A DNA stretch of 64,000 nucleotides from Fibrobacter sp. UWB15 (GCF_900177705.1 NZ_FXBA01000007.1:1-64000); one strand, 5' to 3'. Positions 19,199 through 27,482 are shown, numbered from the stretch's first letter. Notes: generated by a model from the sequence alone, not told the origin. Program-made: numbers and translations.

Positions 19199-20455
19199 CT
19201 ATTCTTGGATTTCGAAACTACTGGAACTTTCGAAGCTGTCGCTGCTAGATTCTTCTGGATAATCGTAGCCTTGCAGGCAACGCACAAAATGATAGTCTTC
19301 GTGGCAAAGCATGGCTTCGCAGTAATCGGTTCCGCCAAAGCGGTAGTGCCTTAAATGCTTGATTTCCACGTTGCCGTTTTCGTCGGGCCAAAGGGGAACT
19401 TCTTTCGAGTCCTTGGTCCAGTAAGCGCCAAAAGCATATGTCTCGCCATATTCTTCGGTGCATTCGCCGTCATAATAGTGGCGAGTCAGGGTGGAGAAAT
19501 TCAGCCCAGTGGCGTTCGTCGGAAAGAAGAAAACCTCAGCATCGGTAGAATATGCTTGGGAGCCGCTAAGGTTTCCAACCTGACGGATGGAGTAGAAAGG
19601 CCTGCGGTAAGCGGCAGAGAACAAGTCGTCGTAAGAGGCGTTCTCGGGAAGATTCGTTTTCAGGTCTTCCAGCTCGGCGGCCTTCGGCAAGCGCCAACCT
19701 TCGGGGCAAATTCCTTCGATGTCCGATTCCGGATATTCCAGGCCCGCGTCAGAAGGCTGCTTGATTTTCGGAGAATCGCCTACGAATGAGCGACTTCCGG
19801 GAGTCTTGTATCGCATGTCCTGGGCCATCCAAGTCTGGTCCCCTATGGTGATTGTCTTGTAGACTTGGCCATCGCGTGTGTCTGTCATCTGTCCTGTTTG
19901 GAACTTGCGAGGCATCTTGGGGAATCCCCAGAACTTGATCAGGGCGATACACACGTTAGGGTAAAGCTTTCCCGGATAAATGTCTTCGATTTCGATGATA
20001 ATCTTGAAGACATTCTTCAAAGGCCTGTCAAAAACGATGATGTCGGCGTGGGGATTTTTGTACCCGTGCCATTTGGGTTTGGCGAGGGTGGCCACCTTTA
20101 CAAGGTTGTCCGAGGTGTTCAAGTAAATTTTGACGCTTTTGGCAAGGCTGTTGTTCACGTAAGAGGCAGAATCTCGCATGAACCCATTGTATAGGGTAAT
20201 CTGATCCAGACGCTGGGCTTCTACCAGGAATTCCAAGAAAATCGATTTGTCATTGTACTTGGCACCCCAAACCTGATAGAAGGGGTGTACGTACTTTTTC
20301 ATGACCATGTTTTCGGGCCTGAAGGAGTTCTGACCATAATCCGGCAAGGTGGCGGAAGCCTTGATGCCGCTAATGGGAACTGCCGTAATTGCATAGGATA
20401 ACGCTACTCCTGCAAGAATGAGTAGCGTTATCAATTTCGCCGATAAACCTTTCAC
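19199..20455 (-). CDS. FISUMP-domain exported protein with discoidin-like N-domain
   Basis: About 418 residues. The start is uncertain: GTG at 20455 (MKGLSAKLITLLILAG) or TTG at 20464. A signal peptide or N-terminal anchor is clear. Residues about 30-185 (SFRPENMVMKKYVHPFYQVW, FLVEAQRLDQITLYNG) look like the NADase-type/F5-8 glycan-binding fold. The second half is a FISUMP domain: RDGQVYKTITIGDQTWMAQD, then EGICPEGWRLPKAAEL and a final DYHFVRCLQGYDY. A Ser-rich end (ESSSDSFESSSSFEIQE) closes the protein. The function of FISUMP domains is not known; the architecture suggests a surface carbohydrate-binding protein. It lies upstream of metH on the same strand, but no functional link is apparent. 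Confidence 0.8.
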   Translation of the reverse strand: MKGLSAKLITLLILAGVALSYAITAVPISGIKASATLPDYGQNSFRPENMVMKKYVHPFYQVWGAKYNDKSIFLEFLVEAQRLDQITLYNGFMRDSASYVNNSLAKSVKIYLNTSDNLVKVATLAKPKWHGYKNPHADIIVFDRPLKNVFKIIIEIEDIYPGKLYPNVCIALIKFWGFPKMPRKFQTGQMTDTRDGQVYKTITIGDQTWMAQDMRYKTPGSRSFVGDSPKIKQPSDAGLEYPESDIEGICPEGWRLPKAAELEDLKTNLPENASYDDLFSAAYRRPFYSIRQVGNLSGSQAYSTDAEVFFFPTNATGLNFSTLTRHYYDGECTEEYGETYAFGAYWTKDSKEVPLWPDENGNVEIKHLRHYRFGGTDYCEAMLCHEDYHFVRCLQGYDYPEESSSDSFESSSSFEIQE

Positions 20456-20525
20456 GGGACACAATATATCTTTTTTTAAGCCCCTGTGAATGAAACGGAA
20501 ATAAAAAAATATTTACTATTTGTCG

Positions 20526-20924
20526 CTAGTCAAGGCATTTTTCGAGTTCCGTTCGGATGGATTCCTTGTTGTAGCCCTTGCCGATAAAGACGACTTGGTT
20601 TTCGCGGTCGCCGTAGCGGGAATCCCAGTTTTCGCGTACTTCGGGATTATCGGCGAGAGCGTCCCGCTGTTTTTTTTTGTGTTTCTGGTCGCTGAGAAAT
20701 TCGCGGTAGATGCGGTCGGCATCGACGAACACGACTTCGATAGAATTCAGGTTAGAAATCTTTTCAACTTGTTCGATGAATTCGTCGCGCAGCGTGCAGC
20801 AGATGCAGCCGTTTTGCAATTCAAACATCGGGCATTCAGCGACGTTTGAACCGTTTTTCTTGAGAATTTCGGCATCGACGTTGATGCTTCCCATGTCGTT
20901 GACGATAAGGGCGATTTTTCGCAA
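20526..20924 (-). pseudogene. CobW/ZNG1-type GTPase, internally deleted remnant
   Basis: The 132-residue frame holds three separate pieces of a CobW-family metallochaperone. They are RKIALIVNDMGSINVDAEIL and ELQNGCICCTLRDEFIEQ from the GTPase N-half, then DADRIYREFLSD from the middle, then ALADNPEVRENWD...YGDRENQVVFIGKGY from the CobW C-terminal domain. The Walker A loop (GxxGxGKT) is absent, as are the switch and G4 regions. A full-length member has about 300-400 residues. The only start is TTG, and the codon series upstream meets a stop with no Walker A. It ends the zinc-uptake operon, where CobW proteins act as zinc chaperones, so it is probably a decayed member of that regulon. Confidence 0.75.
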
Positions 20925-20962
20925 GGCAAAAAGCAGGATATTGCGGTTAAGGTTTTAACGGA

Positions 20963-21241
20963 TTATGCGGAGAGAGCGGGCGTGGCGCGCGGTCTTGAAA
21001 AGTGAAAACGCGGGTTTGTCCTGAAAATGCGAATTTCACTTATCAGTTCGCCGATAACTACCAGAATTACGGCGACGTCCGTGGTACCGCTTGCCACGTC
21101 AAGACCATTCTGCATCAGCGCACAGACTGGGCAATCGTCATGCTCGTCAAAGTCGTCGTGATGGTGCTGGGCAATCGCGAGTAGACCTGCCACCACCAAC
21201 GCAACGATTATGGTCTTCAAGAACTTCACTAAAAAATCCAA
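20963..21241 (-). CDS. Small His-rich exported or membrane protein of the zinc locus
   Basis: 92 residues. One hydrophobic segment (VKFLKTIIVALVVAGLLAIA) is followed by QHHHDDFDEHDDCPVCALMQ, a cluster of His, Asp and Cys suited to metal binding. A second hydrophobic stretch (TTDVAVILVVIGELISEI) follows, then a basic tail. I do not recognise a named family. Position, 17 bp after the previous gene in the znu operon, supports a role in zinc binding or sensing at the membrane. This is inference from composition and context. Confidence 0.6.
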   Translation of the reverse strand: MDFLVKFLKTIIVALVVAGLLAIAQHHHDDFDEHDDCPVCALMQNGLDVASGTTDVAVILVVIGELISEIRIFRTNPRFHFSRPRATPALSA

Positions 21242-21258
21242 TAATTAAAATAACGAAT

Positions 21259-21684
21259 TTATTTTTCGACCTGCATTTCAGCATTACGGATGATGGGGAA
21301 ACCGCCGCCCCCCTCATCGCTTTCAGAATCGAAGTCGCCTGTAATTGTGATTATGGCCCCTTCGGCGGGATATTCTTTCGGAAACTCGCGCGGTTTTGCA
21401 AGTTCAAAGGCGAGTCCCTGCGAACAACAGGCTAGAGCATCTTGAATCACGCAACCGTAAAAACGTCGTTCCAGTTGTTCGTCGTAATAGCTCGAAAAGA
21501 AACCCTTCATCTTGATATGCTTTCCGAGATACTTGCTCGGGTACATGACCATTTGGTAAACTTGGCTGTAGACCATGGTCCCGCTCATGCGAGAAATGTC
21601 GATGTCGTATTTCTTATTGCCGCCAAGGTCCTTTGCAAACAAGGCCGCAAAGGCAAGCAAAACGGCAAGGACTACTTTTGGCAA
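21259..21684 (-). CDS. Small exported protein with ACC motif, zinc operon
   Basis: 141 residues; signal peptide about 1-17 (MPKVVLAVLLAFAALFA). The mature part contains YPSKYLGKHIKMKGFF, then FYGCVIQDALACCSQGLAFE and IITITGDF. This GK.I...G.F / VI.DA.ACC.QGLEF pattern resembles an OB-like exported family I associate with zinc-regulated loci and the C-terminal part of DUF1980 proteins; that recollection should be checked. The CC pair could bind a metal. It directly follows znuB (stop and start only a few bases apart), so it is translated with the transporter. Confidence 0.65.
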   Translation of the reverse strand: MPKVVLAVLLAFAALFAKDLGGNKKYDIDISRMSGTMVYSQVYQMVMYPSKYLGKHIKMKGFFSSYYDEQLERRFYGCVIQDALACCSQGLAFELAKPREFPKEYPAEGAIITITGDFDSESDEGGGGFPIIRNAEMQVEK

Positions 21685-21685
21685 C

Positions 21686-22537
21686 CTAAACTCCTCTGCC
21701 CTGAATCAGGCTGATGGAATAGAAGAGGCCGAATGCCACAATATCTGCCGCCACGATGGTCGAGCCCACGGGAGTGCCTGCGAGGATTGCGACGACGATT
21801 CCGATGAGCGAGCATACGACCGAGATAATGGCCGAAGCGACCGTTACCGCAAAGAAACTCTTGAAAACGCGCATGGCCGAAAGCGACGGGAACACCACCA
21901 GGGCCGACACCAAAAGCGCTCCCACCAGGTTCATCGCGAGGACGATGATGACGGCCACGATGACTGCTATCAGCAAGTTGAAAATCGTCGTGTTGACGCC
22001 GGTCGCCTGCGCAAAATTTTCGTCGAAAGTGATTGCAAAAATCTTGTGGTAGAAAAGAATAAAAACAGCGAGGACAGCAATCGAAAGCGCAACGCACAAG
22101 TAGACTTCTTCTACCTGGAGCGTCAAAATAGAGGTAGAGCCGAAAAGGGTCGTGCAGACGTCACCCGAAATATTCGCCGAAGTTGAGAAGACGTTCATCA
22201 GCAAGTAACCGATGGCAAGAGCGCCGACGGATACCATGGCAATAGCCGCATCGCCCTTGATGCGGGCGTTCTTTCCCGTACACAGCAGGAGTACTGCCAC
22301 CGCGACCGTTACCGGCAAGATCAAAAGCATGTTGTTTGTAATCTTGAGTACGGCCGCAATGGAAAGCGCTCCGAAGGCAACGTGCGAAAGGCCGTCGCCG
22401 ATGTAGGAGTAACGCTTGAGCACCAAGGTCACGCCTAGGAGCGACGAACAGAGCGATACGAGAACGCCTACGATAATCGCATAGCGGACGAATGGGAAAT
22501 CCAGGTAGAACGAAAGTTTTTCGATAAGTTCCGGCAT
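21686..22537 (-). CDS. znuB: Zinc ABC transporter permease
   Basis: 283 residues, eight or nine hydrophobic segments, typical ZnuB/MntB length. The conserved LKRYSYIGDGLSHVAFGALS near residues 40-60 is the family signature for ABC-3 permeases. It forms the inner-membrane channel working with ZnuC and ZnuA. It is separated from znuC by 50 bp that contain a 14-bp tandem repeat. Zinc rather than manganese is inferred from the linked Fur-family gene, the His-rich small proteins and the CobW remnant. Confidence 0.9.
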   Translation of the reverse strand: MPELIEKLSFYLDFPFVRYAIIVGVLVSLCSSLLGVTLVLKRYSYIGDGLSHVAFGALSIAAVLKITNNMLLILPVTVAVAVLLLCTGKNARIKGDAAIAMVSVGALAIGYLLMNVFSTSANISGDVCTTLFGSTSILTLQVEEVYLCVALSIAVLAVFILFYHKIFAITFDENFAQATGVNTTIFNLLIAVIVAVIIVLAMNLVGALLVSALVVFPSLSAMRVFKSFFAVTVASAIISVVCSLIGIVVAILAGTPVGSTIVAADIVAFGLFYSISLIQGRGV

Positions 22538-22544
22538 AGTTTAG

Positions 22545-22586
22545 TAGACGGTAGGAAGTAGACAGTAGGAAGTAGACGGTAGAGGG
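22545..22586. repeat. 14-bp tandem repeat, three copies
   Basis: TAGACGGTAGGAAG, TAGACAGTAGGAAG and TAGACGGTAGAGGG in direct succession between znuB and znuC. The 14-mer TAGACAGTAGGAAG occurs again at 49630-49643 upstream of the ygiQ gene, so it is a dispersed intergenic repeat. Confidence 0.85.
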
Positions 22587-22587
22587 T

Positions 22588-23244
22588 TTATTTTTCCTTG
22601 GTTGAAATGGTATTGAAGTCCAGTACGCGGGTGGCATCGTCGAGGGCAGTGTCTACATCGTGAGTGACCATGACGACGGTCATTCCCTTCTGATGCAGCT
22701 CTTCGATGATGCGGTACATGGTTTCGGTAGATTCTGGATCGAGGCCGGTCACCGGTTCGTCTAGGAGCAGCAAACGTTCGGCGGCGCACAGGGCCCTCGC
22801 TAAAAGCACGCGCTGCTTTTGGCCCCCCGAAAGCTCGCGGAAGCAAGATTTTGCGAGGCTTTCGGTACGGGTTAGCGCCATGCATTCCATGGCGCGATCC
22901 CGGTGCGCCTTTCTGTAGAATGGCAGCAAGCGGTGCTTTCCTTGGAATGCCGACAGCACGATTTCTTCGACGGAGGCCGGAAAATCTTTCTGCACGATTG
23001 TCATTTGCGGCAGGTAGCCGATTTGACTTCTGCTTAAACCGTCGCAGAGTTCGATGACTCCCGATTTCGGCTTCAACAGCCCCGCGATTCCCCTCAAGAA
23101 AGTCGTCTTTCCGGAACCGTTGCGGCCCACGATGCACAGGTAGTCACCTGCGTTTATGTCGTAGTCCAGATCGCGTACCAGGTCCTTGCTCCCGTAACCG
23201 AGAGTCAACTGGCGACACTTAATAAGGGTCTTCGCATTACTCAT
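22588..23244 (-). CDS. znuC: Zinc ABC transporter ATP-binding protein
   Basis: 218 residues from ATG 23244; a GTG four codons earlier is less likely. Walker A is GRNGSGKTTF, the signature is LSGGQKQRVLLARAL, and Walker B is LLLLDEPVTGLD followed by the switch His in VMVTHDVD. This is a standard, slightly short ZnuC. It energises zinc import through ZnuB. Its 5' end is 14 bp from the znuA stop codon, so the genes are an operon. Confidence 0.93.
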   Translation of the reverse strand: MSNAKTLIKCRQLTLGYGSKDLVRDLDYDINAGDYLCIVGRNGSGKTTFLRGIAGLLKPKSGVIELCDGLSRSQIGYLPQMTIVQKDFPASVEEIVLSAFQGKHRLLPFYRKAHRDRAMECMALTRTESLAKSCFRELSGGQKQRVLLARALCAAERLLLLDEPVTGLDPESTETMYRIIEELHQKGMTVVMVTHDVDTALDDATRVLDFNTISTKEK

Positions 23245-23257
23245 CACACATTCCACA

Positions 23258-24256
23258 TTATTTAATTGCTTTCTTCAAAACTTCCAAATTTGATTGCATC
23301 ATGCTCAGATAGTCCACGCCAGATTGCATCTGCGCATCCGTCACCGACTGCATCGAATTCAGCGTCAGCACAGGCGTTTCCTTTGACTTCTTGCTGGCGT
23401 CAAGAATCGCACGGGCAATTTTTCCGTTGCTTCCGTCAATCGTGAAAATCGCGGGGAGCGCAAGCGAATCCATCTTGCTCGCCAAGAAGGCTACCGTCTC
23501 GAAGCTCGCTTCGCTTTCGGCGGAACAGCCAACAAACGCGGCAAAATACTTAATGCCGTAATCATCCACCAGATAGCGAAACGGAAAACGGTCGCCAAAC
23601 AAAATGGTCTTGAAATGGGCATTGTCTGTTGCTGCGCGGTACTGGGCGTCCAGGGCGCTAATCTTTGCGATGTAAAGGCCCGCATTCATGTGGTATTCCG
23701 TAGCGTGCGCCGTGTCTACTTTCGAGAGGGCTTTGGCAAGGTTCATCACCAGCAGTTCTGCGTTCTTCAGCGAGAGCCAAATGTGTTCGTCGTTCTCGGC
23801 TTCTTCGCCGTGTTCGTGGTTCTCTTCTGCGATTTCTTTCGTCTCTTCCTGCATGCCTTCCACGACTTCTTCTTCCTTGACGCGGTCGCCCAAAGCTTCC
23901 ATCAGGTTCACTTGTACGCGGCCATCCTTCGGCGTTGCTTTCAGCGCTTTCTCGATCCATTCATCCGATTCACCGCCTACGTATACCACCATGTCGGCGC
24001 TTGCGATCGCTGCGATGTCCTGTGCCGAGGGCTTGTAGCTGTGCAAGTCGGTGCCGTTCTTGATAAGCAGATTCAGGTTCACGGAATCCAGGCGGCTTCC
24101 GAGGATGTTTTTCAGCCAGTCGTACTGCGGATAGATGGTCGCGACAATTGAAACCTTCTTCTGTGCAGGCGCTTTTTCGTTCGATTCCGCACTGCAGGCG
24201 ACAAACGTCAAGGTTGCCGCCAAAACAAACATTGCAAATGCTGCAAATTTCTTCAT
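23258..24256 (-). CDS. znuA: Zinc-binding lipoprotein of ABC transporter
   Basis: 332 residues from ATG 24256, preceded by AAAGGAC. The signal peptide ends in a lipobox (TFVAC), so the protein is lipid-anchored. It is a cluster A-1 metal-binding protein. Likely ligands lie in GTDLHSYKPS and in NDEHIWLSL. An insertion between them (EENHEHGEEAENDEH) is rich in His and Glu, as in zinc-specific ZnuA/AdcA loops. The segment ILFGDRFPFRYLVDDYG replaces the usual HxAFxY stretch, as in a subgroup I associate with clostridia. It captures zinc and delivers it to ZnuB. Confidence 0.9.
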   Translation of the reverse strand: MKKFAAFAMFVLAATLTFVACSAESNEKAPAQKKVSIVATIYPQYDWLKNILGSRLDSVNLNLLIKNGTDLHSYKPSAQDIAAIASADMVVYVGGESDEWIEKALKATPKDGRVQVNLMEALGDRVKEEEVVEGMQEETKEIAEENHEHGEEAENDEHIWLSLKNAELLVMNLAKALSKVDTAHATEYHMNAGLYIAKISALDAQYRAATDNAHFKTILFGDRFPFRYLVDDYGIKYFAAFVGCSAESEASFETVAFLASKMDSLALPAIFTIDGSNGKIARAILDASKKSKETPVLTLNSMQSVTDAQMQSGVDYLSMMQSNLEVLKKAIK

Positions 24257-24336
24257 AATAAGTCCTTTGCCCAATCGGGCCAAAATTTGAATTGAAGCTT
24301 TATTGTTCGTGGCACTTGCCGTGCCCAGTGCGCCAA

Positions 24337-24603
24337 TCAATTCAGTAAAAGGACTTTCTGCGATACAAGCGTCGTCGGCCGCGGAGCTGCGAATCTAAAG
24401 CAAACTAATTTGAAATAGAAGAACCGTAAAGCGAGTTCAAACGGCGCCACCACCAGTTCCATGCAAACCGAAATCAGTTCCAGGCAATGGTGAATGTGGT
24501 GGCACACGTGGCAGTGTTCGCCGTGGCAGTGGTGCTCCAAGTGCCTCGCGACGTAGAGCGAAGCGAGTGCCACGAGCAATTTGTTCATCAGGGCGTTAAT
24601 CAT
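24337..24603 (-). CDS. His/Cys-rich small membrane protein overlapping zur
   Basis: 88 residues. ATG 24603 overlaps the zur stop codon by 8 bp (ATGATTAA), typical of translational coupling. Residues 18-36 read ARHLEHHCHGEHCHVCHHI, with seven His and three Cys, then HHCLEL, a hydrophobic helix (ISVCMELVVAPFELALRFFYFKLVCF) and a short tail. The upstream extension of the same frame is only a shadow of zur. The HCxGxxCxVC...HHC pattern resembles small proteins found beside zinc transporters in clostridia, from memory. It is likely a metal-binding accessory of zinc uptake or a zinc buffer. It lies between zur and znuA. Confidence 0.65.
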   Translation of the reverse strand: MINALMNKLLVALASLYVARHLEHHCHGEHCHVCHHIHHCLELISVCMELVVAPFELALRFFYFKLVCFRFAAPRPTTLVSQKVLLLN

Positions 24604-24988
24604 GACGCCTCCGCGAACAACCGGAGCAGCGCCCAAGCAACACGGACTGTTGCTGGTCCAGTTCGAATCCGCTGCGTTGCACCGAAAGCTGCAACACCTT
24701 GAGGGCGGGGCCTTCCAGGTGAAAAAACTTGCCACATTCCTTGCACACGAGGTGCATCTTTTCTTCGCATTGGCCTGGGCCCGTGTAGCGGTAGCGCAAC
24801 TCGTTATTGTCGTCGGCCCCGACAATCTGCACGATTCCCGCCTTTTCCATACGGGACAGGTTCCTGTATATAGTACTCAGTGAAACTTCGGGCAAACTTT
24901 TGGCAATTTCGGACGCCTTGAAAATCCGGTCGGGATTTTCGGCCATGTAATCCATGATCATCTGTCGGGTCTGAGTTTTGTATTCCAT
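24596..24988 (-). CDS. zur: Fur-family zinc uptake regulator
   Basis: 130 residues from ATG 24988 (MEYKTQTRQMI). The winged-helix half ends with SLSTIYRNLSRMEKAG, the Fur DNA-recognition helix. The dimer/metal half has MHLVCKECGKFFHLEG with the first CxxC, and a second CxxC in GRCSGCSRR near the end, the structural zinc site of Fur/Zur. It heads the zinc operon and is preceded by two tandem palindromes, so it very likely represses its own operon when zinc is plentiful. A role as Fur or PerR is less likely given the neighbours. Confidence 0.88.
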   Translation of the reverse strand: MEYKTQTRQMIMDYMAENPDRIFKASEIAKSLPEVSLSTIYRNLSRMEKAGIVQIVGADDNNELRYRYTGPGQCEEKMHLVCKECGKFFHLEGPALKVLQLSVQRSGFELDQQQSVLLGRCSGCSRRRHD

Positions 24989-25001
24989 TTTCAACGCCAA
25001 A

Positions 25002-25048
25002 ATTGCGAACGATTCGCAAATATAGTAAAATTGCGAATGATTTGCAAT
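25002..25048 (-). promoter_or_regulatory. Two tandem Zur-type operators
   Basis: ATTGCGAACGATTCGCAAA at 25002-25020 and ATTGCGAATGATTTGCAAT at 25030-25048. Each is a 19-bp near-palindrome with half-site ATTGCGAA and centre-to-centre spacing of 28 bp. They sit 14 bp upstream of the zur start, where a repressor would block the operon promoter. The layout and half-sites resemble Fur-family boxes. Confidence 0.75.
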
Positions 25049-25225
25049 TTACGGGTTGGCAAAAGCCCAAATTCCTTTTTTTGGGGGATTTTGCCCCATT
25101 TTGACTTTTTTGTGACCATTGTCACAATCGATTTGGATAAAACATCCACGGCATTTTTGCCTTTGGTATATGTTTCTTTACCTGCAAAGTCTATTTTATT
25201 ATTGTAAATATACGGGTAAAAAATT

Positions 25226-26089
25226 ATGGTTACGTTTTCTGACATATCGGATTACCGCGACTTCTTGAAGGAGTACTACGACCGTAGAAAGGCCGAAATG
25301 CCGTTCTACTCGTACCGTATGATGGGGGACAAGCTGGGGTTGGATTCCAGCTACCTTTATCGCGTGTTGCAGAAAAAGCAGCACCTTCCGGCTCATGCAC
25401 TCCCTGCCGCGAAAGAAATCCTGGATTTGTCCGGCCGTGAGGCCGAATACTTTGACCTGCTCTTCTCCGCCGCAGTAACCAAGGACAAGAGCAAGCGCGA
25501 AGAACTGATGGCGAAAGCTCTCGATCTCCGCGATGTGGATCGTCACAGCCTGCAGGCTGCCGAGCTCAAGCTGCTTGAGAACTGGTGGATTCCTGCTGTG
25601 CGCGCCTACCTCGAACTGAACGGTGGCGTGGTTAACGTAAAGCAGATTTCCAGGGACCTGTGCCCTCCGATTACCGAGACCCAAGCTCAGGAAGCAATCG
25701 ACACCTTGCTGGAAGTCGGCCTGGTGAAGAAGATGGCTTCTGGTAAATTGGCGGTTACAGACGCCCATTTGACGGCGGGTGGCCCCGAAAAGAAGCTTGC
25801 CGTGCGCCATTTCCAGAAAGAAGTACTCTCTTTGGCTAGTGATGCGCTTGACAATATTCCTGTTGACGAAAGAAATATTTCTACTCTTACATTGTCCGTG
25901 GACCAGTCCTGCTTTGATGACTTGGGTGATATGCTTAGGGAATTTAGGCGCTTGGTCCAAAAGAGGGTGGACAGCGCCAAGAACCCGGATCGGGTAATGC
26001 AGCTTTCAATGGCTTTTTATCCGATTGCGCGTAAGGGCGGAGTCCGTACTGTTGATTCTGTGGAGGGCGACAAAAGGGAGTCCAAATGA
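25226..26089 (+). CDS. TIGR02147-family (DUF4423) DNA-binding regulator
   Basis: 287 residues. The N-terminal 60 residues (SDISDYRDFLKEYYDRRK ... LGLDSSYLYRVLQKKQHLPA) form the helix-turn-helix-like head characteristic of TIGR02147 proteins, a family expanded in Fibrobacter and some other deep lineages. Residues 70-190 contain a conserved AEYFDLLFSAA segment and a predicted winged helix (VNVKQISRDL...EAIDTLLEVGLVKK), then a C-terminal effector-like part. There is no membrane segment. It overlaps the next gene by 4 bp (ATGA), so the pair is co-translated. It is probably a transcription factor; its targets are unknown. Confidence 0.85.
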   Translation: MVTFSDISDYRDFLKEYYDRRKAEMPFYSYRMMGDKLGLDSSYLYRVLQKKQHLPAHALPAAKEILDLSGREAEYFDLLFSAAVTKDKSKREELMAKALDLRDVDRHSLQAAELKLLENWWIPAVRAYLELNGGVVNVKQISRDLCPPITETQAQEAIDTLLEVGLVKKMASGKLAVTDAHLTAGGPEKKLAVRHFQKEVLSLASDALDNIPVDERNISTLTLSVDQSCFDDLGDMLREFRRLVQKRVDSAKNPDRVMQLSMAFYPIARKGGVRTVDSVEGDKRESK

Positions 26090-27411
26090 AGAAATGGGTG
26101 TGGCATATAGGTTTTGCAGCAGCTGTGGGCGCGCTTGTTGCGGCGTGCACTAGCGGCGAGACGAACGGCGCGGGTACTTCGCTTGAAACGGAGAACTCTG
26201 TTGCTGTCGTGCTTGCGGTGCAGAAGAGTGATGGCACTCCTGCGGCCCGTACCAAGGTTTTTGTGCGTCCGTCCGAATTCTTGGCTGGCGCAAACAATAT
26301 GGCTTATAGCGAAGATCTCGACGGACTGGAATCGCCGGTTGTCGCGTCTGATTCCTCTGTGGGCGTCTTGAATATGGAAACGGACGACCAGGGCCAGTTG
26401 AACCTCCCGAGACTTAGACCTGGTTCTTATACAATCGAAGCCCGTCGCGAATCCGCCAAGGCTCTTGCCCGCGTGATGGTGACTGACAGTTCCCGCGATT
26501 CTGTTTCAATCAAGGTGGAAAACGCTGGCTCCATTACGGGGCAGGTTTACTTGCCTGATAACGAAACTTCTGTGACGGTGGGCATCAAGGGACTCGATTA
26601 CTTTGTTGAAACTGACTCTGCCGGTAACTTTGAATTCACTAGCGTTCCGAAGGGCGTCTTGAATGTGGTGGGCTTTGTGTTCCGCACTTACAAGACTCTC
26701 GATATGAACGGTGAATCTTCTACCATCAGTAACTTCATGACTGTGGGTAGCCGCAATACGAAGGTGGAATCTGACAAGACTTCCGAGAATGTGTTGATCG
26801 GCCAGAAGATCGTGATTGTTCAGGATACAACGCCTAAGGAAGATACCACAAGCAAGTATCCCGAGGTGCTCTTCGCCGACTTCGAAGACAGTACTTATGG
26901 CTGGTACACCTCGTTCTCCCGCTATGCCGATGCCAATCTCGATGCCGAAAAAGATGTGAATGGCCGTAAAGGCATGGTAGCCCACTTCGTGTACCAGAAT
27001 GATTCCAATGCCAACTGGGCCTTGATGGGCCGTGACTTGTACGGCATGAAGGACCTTAGTGAACTTGATTCCGTGGTGTTCTGGGCTCGTGCAGGCCTCA
27101 GTGATTCTTCCCAGTGGATCAGCGTCTCGTTCGATGTGCTTCTCGATTCTATCGCTCTCGATACCACGGGCTACGAAAACGGTAAGGCTTGGGTGCACTT
27201 GGAACTTGATACGGCCTGGCAGCGTTTTGTGGTGACTCCGAAGGACTTGATTGAACCCGATGAACACAATATCGGTGGCAACATCGGTTGGGATGCCGTC
27301 AAGGATCACGTGACGAACCTGAACTTCTTCGGCGGTGGAGTTACGCAGGGGACTCCTTACGAAATGTGGGTCGACGACATCATGATTTACGGTGTCAAGG
27401 ACCTGGAATAG
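26086..27411 (+). CDS. Surface lipoprotein with carbohydrate-binding-like C-domain
   Basis: 441 residues. The signal peptide ends at ALVAAC (C21), a lipobox. Residues 35-135 hold a beta-rich region, and about 140-235 a carboxypeptidase-regulatory-like domain (ITGQVYLPDNE ... GNFEFTSVPKGVLNVV). A Thr/Asp linker (DTTPKEDTTSKY) leads to a C-terminal beta-sandwich (265-441; LFADFEDSTYGWYTSFSRYA ... YEMWVDDIMIYG) that resembles CBM11/CIA30-type carbohydrate-binding folds. The gene is translationally coupled to the upstream TIGR02147 regulator. The protein may sense or bind polysaccharide at the surface. No enzymatic motif is seen. Confidence 0.75.
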   Translation: MKKWVWHIGFAAAVGALVAACTSGETNGAGTSLETENSVAVVLAVQKSDGTPAARTKVFVRPSEFLAGANNMAYSEDLDGLESPVVASDSSVGVLNMETDDQGQLNLPRLRPGSYTIEARRESAKALARVMVTDSSRDSVSIKVENAGSITGQVYLPDNETSVTVGIKGLDYFVETDSAGNFEFTSVPKGVLNVVGFVFRTYKTLDMNGESSTISNFMTVGSRNTKVESDKTSENVLIGQKIVIVQDTTPKEDTTSKYPEVLFADFEDSTYGWYTSFSRYADANLDAEKDVNGRKGMVAHFVYQNDSNANWALMGRDLYGMKDLSELDSVVFWARAGLSDSSQWISVSFDVLLDSIALDTTGYENGKAWVHLELDTAWQRFVVTPKDLIEPDEHNIGGNIGWDAVKDHVTNLNFFGGGVTQGTPYEMWVDDIMIYGVKDLE

Positions 27412-27454
27412 TTTTCATCTAAAAATGTTGCATTAGGTGCAATGACGAGCATTA

Positions 27455-27482
27455 TGGCGGGCTTCGGCCCGCCATTTCTGTT
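27455..27482 (+). terminator. Intrinsic terminator after lipoprotein gene
   Basis: TGGCGGGC-TTCG-GCCCGCCA followed by TTTCTGTTTT. It lies upstream of the next operator, so it cannot explain the palindrome there. Confidence 0.85.

Noticed and set aside
24604-24825. Upstream extension of the His/Cys-rich zinc-locus gene to 24825
   Set aside because: This part lies inside zur in another frame. The natural start is the ATG overlapping the zur stop codon.
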